Shown piece by piece: positions 36,579 to 45,692 of a stretch of 64,000 nucleotides of DNA. The notes beneath the pieces were generated by a model that worked only from the letters and a program-made list of their open reading frames with translations, was not told the origin of the DNA and did no database searches. The translations under genes were made by a program, and so were the position numbers. The stretch covers positions 24,495 to 88,494 of the forward strand of contig JADJTX010000030.1 of assembly GCA_016710985.1 (NCBI GenBank). Direction: 5' to 3'. Position 1 is the first letter of the stretch. Every line of letters starts with the position of its first letter. This stretch comes from Ignavibacteria bacterium (lineage in GTDB: Bacteria; Bacteroidota; Ignavibacteria; Tepidaquicellales; Tepidaquicellaceae).

Positions 36579-37472
36579 TTAATAACCCAGTTGAACTTTC
36601 AGCAATCTTAAACCTTCCAGTGAATCCATTGGCTTAAAACCAAGTTCGGATTCCATCTTTAAAATAATTAGCCCTGATTTTAACGGTCTCGGAGCAGGCT
36701 GGTTCAGGCTCGCTGTAGTGATAGGTAACACAAGCTCTTTCTTCAGCTTAAAGACTTCACACATCTTCATTGCAAATTCATATCGAGAAAGTATATCCGC
36801 CCCGGCAATATTGTAAATTCCTGTACAGTCTTTTTCTATGAGCTTCAAAGTCCCGAATGCAAGATCATCAATCATTGTCACGTTGCTGATCTGATCAGTA
36901 ACGATGTTTACCGGTCTGTTATTTTTTAATTCCTCGAGCATCCATAAGGCAAAGTTTGGTTTGACATTATTGCCGATCCCGTACAGTACGAGAGTTCTGA
37001 TCACTGTGAACTTTATGTCACTTGTTATCAATGCATTCTCAGCCGCGAGCTTTTCCCTTCCGTAAAAAGATATTGGATTCGGAACGGATTCTTCACTGTA
37101 AGGTCCTGACTTTCCGTCAAAAATATAATCAGAAGAGAAATGTACGATCTTTGAATTGACTCTTCTTGCTGCTATTATAAGATTCTTTACGCCGTCAACA
37201 TTAATTTTCCAGGAAAGCTCTCTTTCTGTTTCACATTTATCCACATTTGTAAAAGCAGCGCAGTTAATTATAATATCCGGCTCGTAAAATTCAACAACCT
37301 TCTTAACATCATCCTTTAATGTAATATCCATGGTCTTGTACGGGAATCCATAATCAAGATAACTCTTCTCTTCCGCAGATGTCTGAATTATTTCAAAATC
37401 ACTTTCTCTTGAAAAGACAGAAGTAATTGCCTGCCCGAGTAAACCATTAGCCCCTGCTATAAGTATTTTCAA
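36579..37472 (-). CDS. RmlD-like NAD(P)-dependent sugar-nucleotide reductase
   Basis: The 297-residue protein has the extended SDR fold of dTDP-4-dehydrorhamnose reductase: GANGLLG at residues 7-13, NCAAFTNVDKCE, SSDYIFDG, and the YGREK catalytic motif. RmlD reduces the 4-keto sugar to dTDP-L-rhamnose, but no rmlA, rmlB or rmlC is nearby, so the substrate remains open; related proteins include methionine adenosyltransferase beta-like reductases. Start is TTG, the only start that keeps the first strand. A nonamer-repeat spacer lies between it and the upstream sugar kinase. Confidence 0.8.
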   Translation of the reverse strand: MKILIAGANGLLGQAITSVFSRESDFEIIQTSAEEKSYLDYGFPYKTMDITLKDDVKKVVEFYEPDIIINCAAFTNVDKCETERELSWKINVDGVKNLIIAARRVNSKIVHFSSDYIFDGKSGPYSEESVPNPISFYGREKLAAENALITSDIKFTVIRTLVLYGIGNNVKPNFALWMLEELKNNRPVNIVTDQISNVTMIDDLAFGTLKLIEKDCTGIYNIAGADILSRYEFAMKMCEVFKLKKELVLPITTASLNQPAPRPLKSGLIILKMESELGFKPMDSLEGLRLLKVQLGY

Positions 37473-37486
37473 TTTTATTTGTTGTT

Positions 37487-37611
37487 GTTAAGTTCGTTAA
37501 GTTCATTAAGTTCGTTAAGTTCATTAAGTTCGTTAAGTTCATTAAGTTCGTTAAGTTCATTACTCACTTAACGAACCTTACGAACTTAAAGAACTTACGA
37601 ACTTACGAACT
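37487..37611. repeat. Nonamer array and inverted partner after the PfkB gene
   Basis: Eight nonamers, GTTAAGTTC alternating with ATTAAGTTC, fill 37487-37558. Then 37568-37611 holds the complementary form (CTTAACGAAC, ACTTACGA units), ending directly at the PfkB stop on the minus strand. The PfkB mRNA could thus fold into a long hairpin past its stop codon. Confidence 0.95.
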
Positions 37612-38547
37612 TCATTTCAGCTTATACAGTTCGTCAATTCCTGCCAGTGAGGCGTTCAGAGATGCCATTCTGTTTGCATAGTGTATGCTTTTCTTAAAAT
37701 CTTTGTTGCGTGAATAATCTATTGTAAAAGAAGAAGCGAATACGTCGCCGCAGCCGGTTGAATCAACGAAATGAGGATTTTCAATGGCGGAAATTTCTGT
37801 ATGATCAAGATCATAAAATTTTTCGGTTCCGTATGTTTTTTCTTTTTTAGTAAAACCTGTAACCCCGTCAATGCCTCTTGTGACAATCAGGCCTTTTACA
37901 TCATAACTCCTGTTAAAAAGTACTTCCTCTGCTATTTTGTATTCAGTAAGTTTTTCCCTGCTTAAGGTGGCAATTTCAAATTCATTCATCTGTACAGTAT
38001 CGGAATTAGTGCACCATTCATACCAGTTATCCACATGCGTATGAACTCTGCTGCCATCCTGTTTTGTCAGCATTACAACATTATGTATGTCTATGTGCAT
38101 GAAACCGCCGAAATTTTTTCTTATGTTTTTCAAAGTATCAATTGTAATGTCAATGCCGGATATCATATTCACTAAAATTGCATCAGCCATTTTCAAAAAA
38201 TTTTCACACTGTCTGTAATCGAGTGTATATGTCGGTTCTGAAGATGTTTCTACACGCGCACTTTTATCTTTGTTGTAAAGATTGTAATGTAAAAAAACTT
38301 TTCTTGTAGGATGCTTAACTTTATTAACTCCATAGATTTTTATATTAGGATATTTTTTGAATATGTTGATAATATTATCAAACTCATCATCCCCAACATT
38401 CATAACCGGAATTATGTTATCAGAGTCTTTTGATAACACTGCCATACTGATCACAGAGTACAATATTCCGCCGTAGCTGTGAATGACTTCGCCGTTGGCT
38501 TTATGTATTACATCTACACAGGGTTCACCGATTACGATATAGTTCAT
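37612..38547 (-). CDS. PfkB-family carbohydrate kinase
   Basis: The 311-residue ribokinase-like protein carries the PfkB C-terminal signature DSTGCGDVFASSF, in which the aspartate is the catalytic base, and the N-terminal IGEPCVDVIHK strand. Relatives phosphorylate sugars or nucleosides; the absence of a longer N-terminal lid and the unusual HVDNWYEWC segment do not point to a known substrate. It overlaps no gene but is 11 bases from the restored end of the aldo/keto reductase upstream on the same strand. Confidence 0.85.
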   Translation of the reverse strand: MNYIVIGEPCVDVIHKANGEVIHSYGGILYSVISMAVLSKDSDNIIPVMNVGDDEFDNIINIFKKYPNIKIYGVNKVKHPTRKVFLHYNLYNKDKSARVETSSEPTYTLDYRQCENFLKMADAILVNMISGIDITIDTLKNIRKNFGGFMHIDIHNVVMLTKQDGSRVHTHVDNWYEWCTNSDTVQMNEFEIATLSREKLTEYKIAEEVLFNRSYDVKGLIVTRGIDGVTGFTKKEKTYGTEKFYDLDHTEISAIENPHFVDSTGCGDVFASSFTIDYSRNKDFKKSIHYANRMASLNASLAGIDELYKLK

Positions 38548-38558
38548 TATGCTTCGAT

Positions 38559-39508
38559 TTATGTTTTAAATATTTGCCCAATTTGTTTTAAAGATTTTTC
38601 TGATAGCTGAAGATCCGATGCTTTAATATTTTCTTTTAACTGCGATTCTTTTGTCGCTGAAGTGATCACACTTGAGACTATTTCATCTTTCAGGCACCAT
38701 GCCAAAGCGACATTGGAAACTGTTGTGTCAAGCTCTCCGGCAATTTCAATAAGCTTACTTACTTTCGCTAAATTCTCTTCGTTCGCAATTTTTTTACGAA
38801 CACATTATTCTTTTTATCCATCAGCCTCGAATCGCTTTCAATCTTTTTCCTGTTGTATTTTCCTGTTAAAACTCCCTGCGCAAGAGGAGACCAGACCACA
38901 AGTCCTATCCCGGCTTCCCTGCAATAATCCATGACTCCGTTATTTTCTATTTCACTGTAAAGAAGGCTGTACTGCGGCTGATTGCTGACCGGCTTGTGAA
39001 GATTATGTTTTTCACAAAATTTCACAGCTTCCCTGATTTGATCCCGTGTCCATTCACTCGTTCCCCAGTATAAAATTTTACCGTGTTCAATCAGTGTATT
39101 GAAAGCTCTGCAGGTTTCTTCTAGAGGTGTATTTTCATCATACCTGTGGCACTGGTATAAATCAATATAATCTGTTTTTAAATTTTTAAGAGAGTTGTTA
39201 ACTGATTCGAAGACATGCTTTCGTGACAATCCTCTGTCATTCGGATTCTCTGACATAGGCCAGTAGCATTTTGATGCAATGAACAGATCTTCTCTTTTGA
39301 AAATTTTAAGTGTATTACCCAAAAATATCTCAGCGCTTCCTTTTGCATATACATCAGCGGTATCAAAAAAATTTATCCCGTTATCAAAGGCGTATCTGAT
39401 GAGTTTACTTCCGGTTTTATTGTCAACCGTTCCTCCTAATGTAAGCCAGCTTCCGAATCCAATGACGCTTACCTTTGCACCGCAGTTTCCTAATCTTCTG
39501 TATTTCAA
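38559..39508 (-). CDS. Aldo/keto reductase, frameshifted here
   Basis: An NADPH-dependent reductase of the aldo/keto reductase family, Kv-beta-like group. The TIM-barrel signature is visible: GSWLTLGG, FFDTADVYAKGSAEIFLG with the catalytic tyrosine and aspartate, K82-like lysine in ASKCY, YQCHRYD with the active histidine, and SPLAQGVLTGKY. The frame is lost in a T7 run at 38789-38795 and stops early at 38768. Adding one base restores a 316-residue protein through NVALAWCLKDEIVSSVITSAT to a stop at 38559-38561. Start is TTG at 39508. Confidence 0.88.
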
Positions 39509-39517
39509 AATATGAAT

Positions 39518-40396
39518 TTATTTAAATGCATTCTTCAATTGCTCTCTGGCAAGCTGTCTTGATTTGTTTCCGCCGAAATTTAATGTAACGGATCCCTGAT
39601 TTGTAATTCCAAGATCCTGATGATTATAAATTGAATAATCAATTTGAAAAAGACTGTAATTAATGCTTATTCCTCCCGTAAAAGAAGCCGGCTGTGTGCC
39701 GGTTCCTGCACGAAGGTCAATATATTCATTAATAAAATATTCGAGACCTCCTCTGAATGCCAAAGGAAATTTAACATCTTTTTCAATTTCTAAAACTAAA
39801 TTTAAATCATTGTTTGGCTGGAACGTGAGACCCGTTTTATAAACCTGAGCCAGTTTTTGTCTTGATTCACCTATTTCAGAACCTGTTATGTTTTTCACAA
39901 AAAAACCCCACTTCAGGAAACCTGTTAAATATGCTAAAGCGCCGATGTCTGCTCCAAAAGTTGAAGCCGAATTGTAATTCTGAATATTCAAATCATAAAA
40001 ATTAAAATTCAGCCCGTAAAATATTTTTTCTTTGAAACTGTTTCCATAGGAAATAATGAAGTTTGTCTCCCTGTACAGATCAAATCCGAAGGTCTTTAAA
40101 CCAAGACCTAAAGTTCCGAAATTCAATGGTTCGGAATACGTCAATGCTGCTGTTGATACTTCACCTATTCCGAATGGAGATGGACCGTAGAACGCAGAAA
40201 TTTCCCTGTACTTAAGCTGACCTAATCCGGCAGGATTATAAAAGACTGCAAGCGAGTTATTTGAGAGCGAAGTAAATGCTCCGTTTAAACCTACCGGTCT
40301 TGCACCTATGTCAGTATTTTCGAACTGAGAATAGGAACTTTTTACTGTTAAAATGCTTATTACCAGTGTTACCTTAATCATATTCATCATCTTCAT
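39518..40396 (-). CDS. PorV/PorQ-like outer membrane beta-barrel protein
   Basis: The 292-residue protein has a signal peptide (MKMMNMIKVTLVISI...SYSQ) and then the pattern of the UPF0164/PorV-like FadL-type barrel: ARPVGLNGAFTSLSNNSLAVFYNPAGLG at the mature N-terminus, followed by alternating amphipathic strands up to the C-terminus. Such proteins include PorV, the shuttle of type IX cargo. I choose the ATG at 40396, which has AGGA five bases upstream; the earlier TTG at 40420 is less likely. Which PorV/PorQ role it plays is unknown. Confidence 0.75.
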   Translation of the reverse strand: MKMMNMIKVTLVISILTVKSSYSQFENTDIGARPVGLNGAFTSLSNNSLAVFYNPAGLGQLKYREISAFYGPSPFGIGEVSTAALTYSEPLNFGTLGLGLKTFGFDLYRETNFIISYGNSFKEKIFYGLNFNFYDLNIQNYNSASTFGADIGALAYLTGFLKWGFFVKNITGSEIGESRQKLAQVYKTGLTFQPNNDLNLVLEIEKDVKFPLAFRGGLEYFINEYIDLRAGTGTQPASFTGGISINYSLFQIDYSIYNHQDLGITNQGSVTLNFGGNKSRQLAREQLKNAFK

Positions 40397-40490
40397 AATA
40401 ATCCTGAATTTAAATTTCAAAAAACTGTATTGATTCTTTAATCAAAGAATCTATATTTAACGGAAATAAATTAATTGAAAGAGATAGAAA

Positions 40491-41420
40491 ATGCAAACAC
40501 AAATTAAATGGTTTTTTATTATTGTATTTATTTTATTATCTATAGCTGATAAATCCCATTCACAATCACATGACCTGCAGGTTGAAGTCATTGTAGACAT
40601 GACACAGCTTCCGCCTGACGTTCAGGATAAATTAAGAAATTTCAAACAAAGAACTGAGGAGTATTTAAACAAGAATAAATATTTCGATGAAACAGGACCT
40701 CTTACTCCAATAAAGGTTCAGATGCAATTTAATTTTACCGGAGTTGATAATGTTAATCTGGACTATCAGGCGCAAATATTTATTGCAAGTCAGCGTGAAG
40801 TATATAATCCTTTTAACAATGGAAACAACAGGTACTCAGTCGCATTCAGATATTTGGATGAAAGATGTAATTTTTATTATCAGGAAAGCATGGTCTTTTT
40901 AAAAAATGATTACAGGTTCGACTCGTTCCTGAGTCTGCTTGATTATTATGCATACATTATAGCAGGATATGATGAAGATTCTTATTTTGTCAAAGGCGGA
41001 AATAAATATTTTCAGAAAGCCCTTGATATCTGCAATAAAGTCACCGGAAGTCTCAGAGGCTGGAATGAGACCGGCGGAGGTTCAAAACCGTCAAGGCTTC
41101 AGCTTGTACAGGAAATTCTTGATGTAAGATCAGACGGGTTCAGAAAAGCATATTTTGAATATATGTGGACAGGATTGGATTCACTGGCTTTAAATAAAAC
41201 CCACGCTTATAAAAATATTCTCGACGCTTTGGATGCAATTGGCGCAATTAAAAAGAAAGAAGTAAGATCTTTTAATATTGACATTTTCTTTGATTCAAAA
41301 GCGAATGAAATAGCTGAAGTGTTCCTGAACTACGGCGACAGAAGGGTTTATGACAGACTGATGAATATTGACAGATCACATCAGTCAATTTATGAAGAGG
41401 CTAAGAAGCGGGCGATGTAG
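40491..41420 (+). CDS. DUF4835 (PorD-like) secreted protein
   Basis: The 309-residue protein has a signal peptide (residues 1-24) and the DUF4835 pattern: LQVEVIVDMTQLP, QMQFNFTGVD, FRYLDERCNFYYQESM, SFLSLLDYYAYIIAGYDEDSYF, and DSKANEIAEVFLNYGD. In Bacteroidetes this family is annotated PorD and linked to the type IX secretion system. Usual neighbours in other genomes are coaBC and recN; they are not seen here. A terminator lies 26 bases past the stop. Confidence 0.85.
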   Translation: MQTQIKWFFIIVFILLSIADKSHSQSHDLQVEVIVDMTQLPPDVQDKLRNFKQRTEEYLNKNKYFDETGPLTPIKVQMQFNFTGVDNVNLDYQAQIFIASQREVYNPFNNGNNRYSVAFRYLDERCNFYYQESMVFLKNDYRFDSFLSLLDYYAYIIAGYDEDSYFVKGGNKYFQKALDICNKVTGSLRGWNETGGGSKPSRLQLVQEILDVRSDGFRKAYFEYMWTGLDSLALNKTHAYKNILDALDAIGAIKKKEVRSFNIDIFFDSKANEIAEVFLNYGDRRVYDRLMNIDRSHQSIYEEAKKRAM

Positions 41421-41446
41421 CTGCTTTCATTTTTTAATATTTCATG

Positions 41447-41478
41447 GCTCCGGCAGACAGACCTGCCGGAGCTTTTTT
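41447..41478 (+). terminator. Intrinsic terminator after the DUF4835 gene
   Basis: The perfect 10 bp G+C-rich stem GCTCCGGCAG/CTGCCGGAGC has the 6-base loop ACAGAC and is followed by TTTTTT. Confidence 0.95.
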
Positions 41479-41555
41479 ATTTATTCCTCAGTGAAACTTT
41501 AAAAAATTCACACAGTCTAAACTCATATCAGTAAATCATAAATTACAAAACAATC

Positions 41556-42995
41556 ATGAATACAATATCAAAAATCTTTACAGCCATTTTATTCTTAGTA
41601 TTAATTAATCCAGTTATTTTTTCGCAGGATAAAGCTCAAAAAATTGATGTGCTTGTAAACAAGTATTATGACTACGGACAATTTAACGGAAGCGTTCTCG
41701 TATCTGAAAATGGAAAAATACTTTTGGAGAAGGGTTACGGCTTTGCGAACATCGAATGGAAAAATCCTAATAGACCTGATACTAAATTCAGATTGGGTTC
41801 AATAACGAAACAATTCACAGCGATGCTTATCATGCAATTAGCAGAGCATGGGAAAATTAATCTGGATGGTAAAGTAAGTGATTATTTACCCTATTACAGA
41901 AAGGATATAGGTGATAAGGTCACTGTTCATAATTTGCTTACACACACTTCCGGGATTCCGAATTTAACAAACGATCCGGAATTAATGCAGAAGATGATTA
42001 GAAATCCCATAGGGGTAAAAGAATTGGTAATGAATTACTGCAGTAGTGATCTCGAATTTGAGCCGGGTTCCAAATTCAATTACAGTAATTCGGGATATAT
42101 AATATTAGGTGCAATCATTGAAGAGATTTCGGGAAAGAAATATGAAAATCTATTGAGTGAAAATATTTTAACTCCGCTTAATATGACCGGTACGGGTTAT
42201 GATCATACATCCGCGATAATTGAAAACAGGGCTTCGGGATATGATAAATCAATTGATGGCTTTACGAATACAAGGTATATGGATATGTCAATTCCTTTTT
42301 CAGCAGGTTCTTTATATTCTTCTGCTGATGATTTGTTCAAATGGGATCAGGCATTATATACCGAGAAAATCATTTCAAAAGAATCGAAGGAAAAAATGTT
42401 TACACCTTTTTTAGATAATTACGGGTACGGCTGGCATATTGAAGATATCAATATCGGAGATGTCAAGAAAAAAATTATTACCCATTCAGGTGGTATATTT
42501 GGTTTCAATACAATAATTACGCGTTTCCCGGAAGATAATAACTGCATCATTCTCCTGAATAATTTTTCAAGCGGGAATCTTGACGGGCTCAGCAGCGGGA
42601 TCTCGAAAATTCTGTATGATCAGGAATATAGTATGCCGAAAAGATCCATTACGGAAATTTTAAACAAAACGATCCTTACAAAAGGAATGTCCGAAGCAGC
42701 TGACGAATTTAATGCACTTAAAAATAATCAGAAGGACTATTACATTGATGAAGGTGAAATAAATCAGCTTGGTTATAACCTTGTAAATGAATATAAAATC
42801 GATGAGGCAATTGAAGTCTTCAAACTTAATGTCGAAGCATTTCCAAATTCATCAAACGTTTACGACAGCCTCGGAGAAGCCTATATGAACAAAGGAGAAA
42901 CAGAACTGGCAATTTTGAATTATAAAAAATCAATTGAGCTTAATCCTAAAAATGAATCGGGAATACGGGCATTAAGTAAATTACAAAATAAATAA
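41556..42995 (+). CDS. Serine hydrolase (class C beta-lactamase fold) with TPR
   Basis: The 479-residue protein has a signal peptide, a beta-lactamase/penicillin-binding-like domain and a C-terminal TPR region (about 395-479, with AIEVFKLNVEAFPNSSNVYDSLGEAYM). Active-site motifs are the SxxK at residues 82-85 (SITK), a YSN triad in FNYSNSGY and the HSGG motif of the third box. Such proteins include esterases and D-amino-acid peptidases as well as lactamases; resistance is not implied. It is transcribed toward a small DoxX-like gene 21 bases downstream. Confidence 0.9.
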   Translation: MNTISKIFTAILFLVLINPVIFSQDKAQKIDVLVNKYYDYGQFNGSVLVSENGKILLEKGYGFANIEWKNPNRPDTKFRLGSITKQFTAMLIMQLAEHGKINLDGKVSDYLPYYRKDIGDKVTVHNLLTHTSGIPNLTNDPELMQKMIRNPIGVKELVMNYCSSDLEFEPGSKFNYSNSGYIILGAIIEEISGKKYENLLSENILTPLNMTGTGYDHTSAIIENRASGYDKSIDGFTNTRYMDMSIPFSAGSLYSSADDLFKWDQALYTEKIISKESKEKMFTPFLDNYGYGWHIEDINIGDVKKKIITHSGGIFGFNTIITRFPEDNNCIILLNNFSSGNLDGLSSGISKILYDQEYSMPKRSITEILNKTILTKGMSEAADEFNALKNNQKDYYIDEGEINQLGYNLVNEYKIDEAIEVFKLNVEAFPNSSNVYDSLGEAYMNKGETELAILNYKKSIELNPKNESGIRALSKLQNK

Positions 42996-43016
42996 AACCG
43001 GTTTGAATAATTATCT

Positions 43017-43430
43017 ATGCAACGAGTGGAAACAGCTTTTAAATTTCAAATGAGAAAAGTATTTCTATATTTAATGTCGATGTTTTATACAGCTGCCGGT
43101 ATAAATCATTTTTTAAATCCTTCATTTTACGAACAGATAATGCCTCCCTACCTGCCCTATCACTTACCTTTGATTTATATTAGCGGATTATGTGAAATTG
43201 TTTTCGGAATATTATTGATACCTGTTTCTACAAGGAAAATTGCTGCCTGGCTTATTATCCTTTTATTGATTGTAATTTTTCCCGCTAATATTCAGATGGC
43301 TGTTGATTATAAAGCAAATGACAATCCCGATCTTTGGATTGCAATCATTAGATTACCGGTTCAGATTGTCCTGATTTGGTGGGCTTGGATCTTTACTAAA
43401 CCTTCCGTTGAGAAAAGTAAGTTGGTGTGA
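43017..43430 (+). CDS. DoxX-like small membrane protein
   Basis: The 137-residue protein has about four membrane helices and the DoxX pattern FYTAAGINHFLNPSFYEQIMPPYLPYHLPLIYISGLCEIVFG, of which the central NHFLNPSFY and SGLCEIVFG parts are diagnostic. Such proteins are linked loosely to redox or sulphur metabolism; no role is assigned. An internal methionine (residue 12) might be the true start. It likely forms an operon with the serine hydrolase upstream. Confidence 0.8.
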   Translation: MQRVETAFKFQMRKVFLYLMSMFYTAAGINHFLNPSFYEQIMPPYLPYHLPLIYISGLCEIVFGILLIPVSTRKIAAWLIILLLIVIFPANIQMAVDYKANDNPDLWIAIIRLPVQIVLIWWAWIFTKPSVEKSKLV

Positions 43431-43470
43431 TGATTCGGATTTTATTTCTCAATGTCAATTTATTATCAGG

Positions 43471-44166
43471 CTAGGGTTGTTTTATTAGCTTCTTAACTAA
43501 CTCCTTAGTTCCCGTTGTAGCCTTTTCCTGTATGAAGGTTAAATTACTGTAATGAAAATAATTCTCCGGCTTATTCGGATCTATTAAATATTTAGGGGAT
43601 TCGTCTTTTACAAACTCGAGTAAGCTTGCCGCAGGATACACTACAAGAGATGTTCCAATAACAATAAAAATATCAGCTGATAATGAATGTCTGATCGCTT
43701 CATCCATCATCGGCACCATCTCACCGAACCAGACAATATGAGGCCTGAGCTGTGAACCTTTCTCACACCTGCAATCAACAGTGATATCACTTCCGTCAAG
43801 GTCATAAATCAAGTTTTCATCTTCTGTGCTTCTTGCTTTATTAAGTTCACCATGAAGATGTATGATGTTTGACGATCCTGCTCTCTCATGAAGGTCATCA
43901 ACATTCTGAGTGACGATAGTTACATCATATTTCTTTTCAAGATCAACAAGAGCTAAATGAGCATCATTAGGTTTTGCATTTTTGAGCTGTCTTCTTCTTT
44001 GATTATAAAAGTCCAGCACAAGCTTTTTATCTCTGCTCCATCCTTCGGGTGAAGCGACGTCCATCACATTATGACCTTCCCATAAGCCGCCGGAGTCTCT
44101 GAATGTAGAGAGACCACTTTCGGCACTGATGCCGGCACCCGTGAGAATGACTATTTTCTTTTTCAT
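43471..44166 (-). CDS. cobB: Sir2-family NAD-dependent protein deacylase
   Basis: The 231-residue sirtuin removes acyl groups from lysines with NAD+ as cosubstrate. The N-terminal GAGISAESGLSTFRDSGG (8-25), TQNVDDLHERAG and LHGEL motifs are complete. A YNQR segment (Y-x-x-R) matches the class III signature that binds succinyl or malonyl groups, so desuccinylase activity is possible. Only one cysteine pair (CRC) is present where four zinc-binding cysteines are usual, as in some other Bacteroidetes-group members. Length is typical. Confidence 0.9.
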   Translation of the reverse strand: MKKKIVILTGAGISAESGLSTFRDSGGLWEGHNVMDVASPEGWSRDKKLVLDFYNQRRRQLKNAKPNDAHLALVDLEKKYDVTIVTQNVDDLHERAGSSNIIHLHGELNKARSTEDENLIYDLDGSDITVDCRCEKGSQLRPHIVWFGEMVPMMDEAIRHSLSADIFIVIGTSLVVYPAASLLEFVKDESPKYLIDPNKPENYFHYSNLTFIQEKATTGTKELVKKLIKQP

Positions 44167-44233
44167 TATTTCATCTTAGATATGAAGAGGTCCAAATAGA
44201 TTTAATATTGCCAGTTCAAATTTTCAAATTTGA

Positions 44234-44278
44234 TGTAAATGCAAACAACTAAACCTGTCCGGTTTAGTTGTATTTACA
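44234..44278. repeat. Long hairpin after the membrane cytochrome gene
   Basis: TGTAAAT and ACAACTAAACC (interrupted by a GCAA bulge) pair with GGTTTAGTTGT and ATTTACA around a TGTCC loop. The structure lies 28 bases past the minus-strand stop of the cytochrome gene at 44306. There is no strong T-run, so it may act as a 3' end stabiliser or factor-dependent end of the respiratory operon. Confidence 0.75.
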
Positions 44279-44305
44279 TTTGAGAGAGATAAAAATTAAT
44301 AGCTA

Positions 44306-45670
44306 TTATTTTCCCCCTGAAACTTTATCTATAAGATATTTAGCGACTGCGTCCGCTTCCTTTGGCTTCAAGCCTGGATTAGGCATTGCAGGATAGTCCG
44401 GGAAAACTTTGGTCGGACTTTGTATCCAGGCGGAAAGTTTTTTTACATCGCCGTTGAACGTAGGTACTGTTTCATTGTAAGGAGGTCCGACGAGTTTTGC
44501 ATCGAACTTATGGCACGCTGAACAGATCCTTGTAAAAATTTCTTCACCGTTTACTCCGGCTGTATTTATGGTCTTTCCTTTTTTCTCCTTTTCAATTTCT
44601 TCAGCACGTATATTAATGGCTGCAAGGTTCTTATATGAAGCAGTTCCGAATGCCGTTTGATTTTTCATGATTATAAATCCGAATGCAAGTATTAAAAGAT
44701 AAAAAGCGGCGCCGATGTATTTCATCTCGGAATTCTTTATGACAGCATAGAGGAAATTACAAATGATCAATATCGAAACAAACGCAAGTCCCGTGTAAAT
44801 AAAAACTGAACCGGATAAAGCAACATTCGGCATCATGATAAAGCTTAAGAATAAAAATACGGGAAGAATTGCAGCGCCGGTAAAGGCGATATTACCTGCG
44901 ATCTTTTTGGCAAAATTTGAATACTCGACATCCATGTCGTGTAAGCCGCCCTGCCAGCTAAAGAAAAAGAAAAGTATCGCGCTTCCAGTCACTGTAATTG
45001 AAAGAACTATTATGAAAAGGAAGTTTAAGAATGTTGCGCCTGATAGAAACATTTGAGCAATATTCTGAAAATCCTGATACCTGTCTGAAAATAACGCAAT
45101 GGAGGTTCCTCCGGCAAAGAATATTGCTGTCAGTAATAAAAGTACAAATGCATATAGTCCTGAATTTGAATTCGTATTCTTCAGATCAAATTCATAATCG
45201 GAAATGTCCTCCGGAATTTTAGTCTCAAGTTCATGTTTTTTCAAACCGCTGATATTCTTGAATGTTTCTATAAGCAGTTCGATCTGAAATGTATTCTGAA
45301 ATGAGTAAACAAAGTTAACTGCAAGGGCCATAAACAAAGTAGCTACAAACAAGAGGCTGACGCTTATGACCTGCACTTCAAACATAAGCTGCGCATAGCA
45401 GAAAGTTATCGCAAGAAGCGGAATCACTCCGAGTCCTACGCCTACAAATCTGTTGATAGCCAGTTTATCAATAATGTCTTTCGCAAATCTAATGAATAAT
45501 GGCTTATTGTTCTTTCTTCCGTATGCATTGAATATCATTGAGAATGCAGTTCCGCCGAAGATCATTCCGAAAAAAGGAAGGAAGATCATCATTGCGAGAA
45601 CGAGTATTATTTTCAACAGATTGAGATGCTGGGTAGTGGCAGGTATAACTAAGTTATTTAAAAAATCCAT
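44306..45670 (-). CDS. Polytopic membrane protein with C-terminal cytochrome c domain
   Basis: The 454-residue protein has about ten membrane helices between residues 15 and 345, a short charged linker, and a C-terminal class I cytochrome c domain with the haem motif CSACH at 383-387 and a probable axial methionine at 429 (PAMPNP). I do not recognise the membrane domain as any standard oxidase subunit. It is the last gene of the minus-strand respiratory block, 22 bases past ctaB, so it probably delivers electrons to, or takes them from, the ACIII-oxidase pair. The haem call is secure; the role is inference. Confidence 0.75.
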   Translation of the reverse strand: MDFLNNLVIPATTQHLNLLKIILVLAMMIFLPFFGMIFGGTAFSMIFNAYGRKNNKPLFIRFAKDIIDKLAINRFVGVGLGVIPLLAITFCYAQLMFEVQVISVSLLFVATLFMALAVNFVYSFQNTFQIELLIETFKNISGLKKHELETKIPEDISDYEFDLKNTNSNSGLYAFVLLLLTAIFFAGGTSIALFSDRYQDFQNIAQMFLSGATFLNFLFIIVLSITVTGSAILFFFFSWQGGLHDMDVEYSNFAKKIAGNIAFTGAAILPVFLFLSFIMMPNVALSGSVFIYTGLAFVSILIICNFLYAVIKNSEMKYIGAAFYLLILAFGFIIMKNQTAFGTASYKNLAAINIRAEEIEKEKKGKTINTAGVNGEEIFTRICSACHKFDAKLVGPPYNETVPTFNGDVKKLSAWIQSPTKVFPDYPAMPNPGLKPKEADAVAKYLIDKVSGGK

Positions 45671-45692
45671 TTTTTAAAAAATTGTATTTTGT

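Noticed and set aside
37237..38035. Two perfect DnaA-box-like TTATCCACA sequences (37237 and 38027)
   Set aside because: Both lie inside coding sequences 790 bases apart. A few such 9-mers are expected by chance in 64 kb of AT-rich DNA, and no cluster or AT-rich unwinding element accompanies them.
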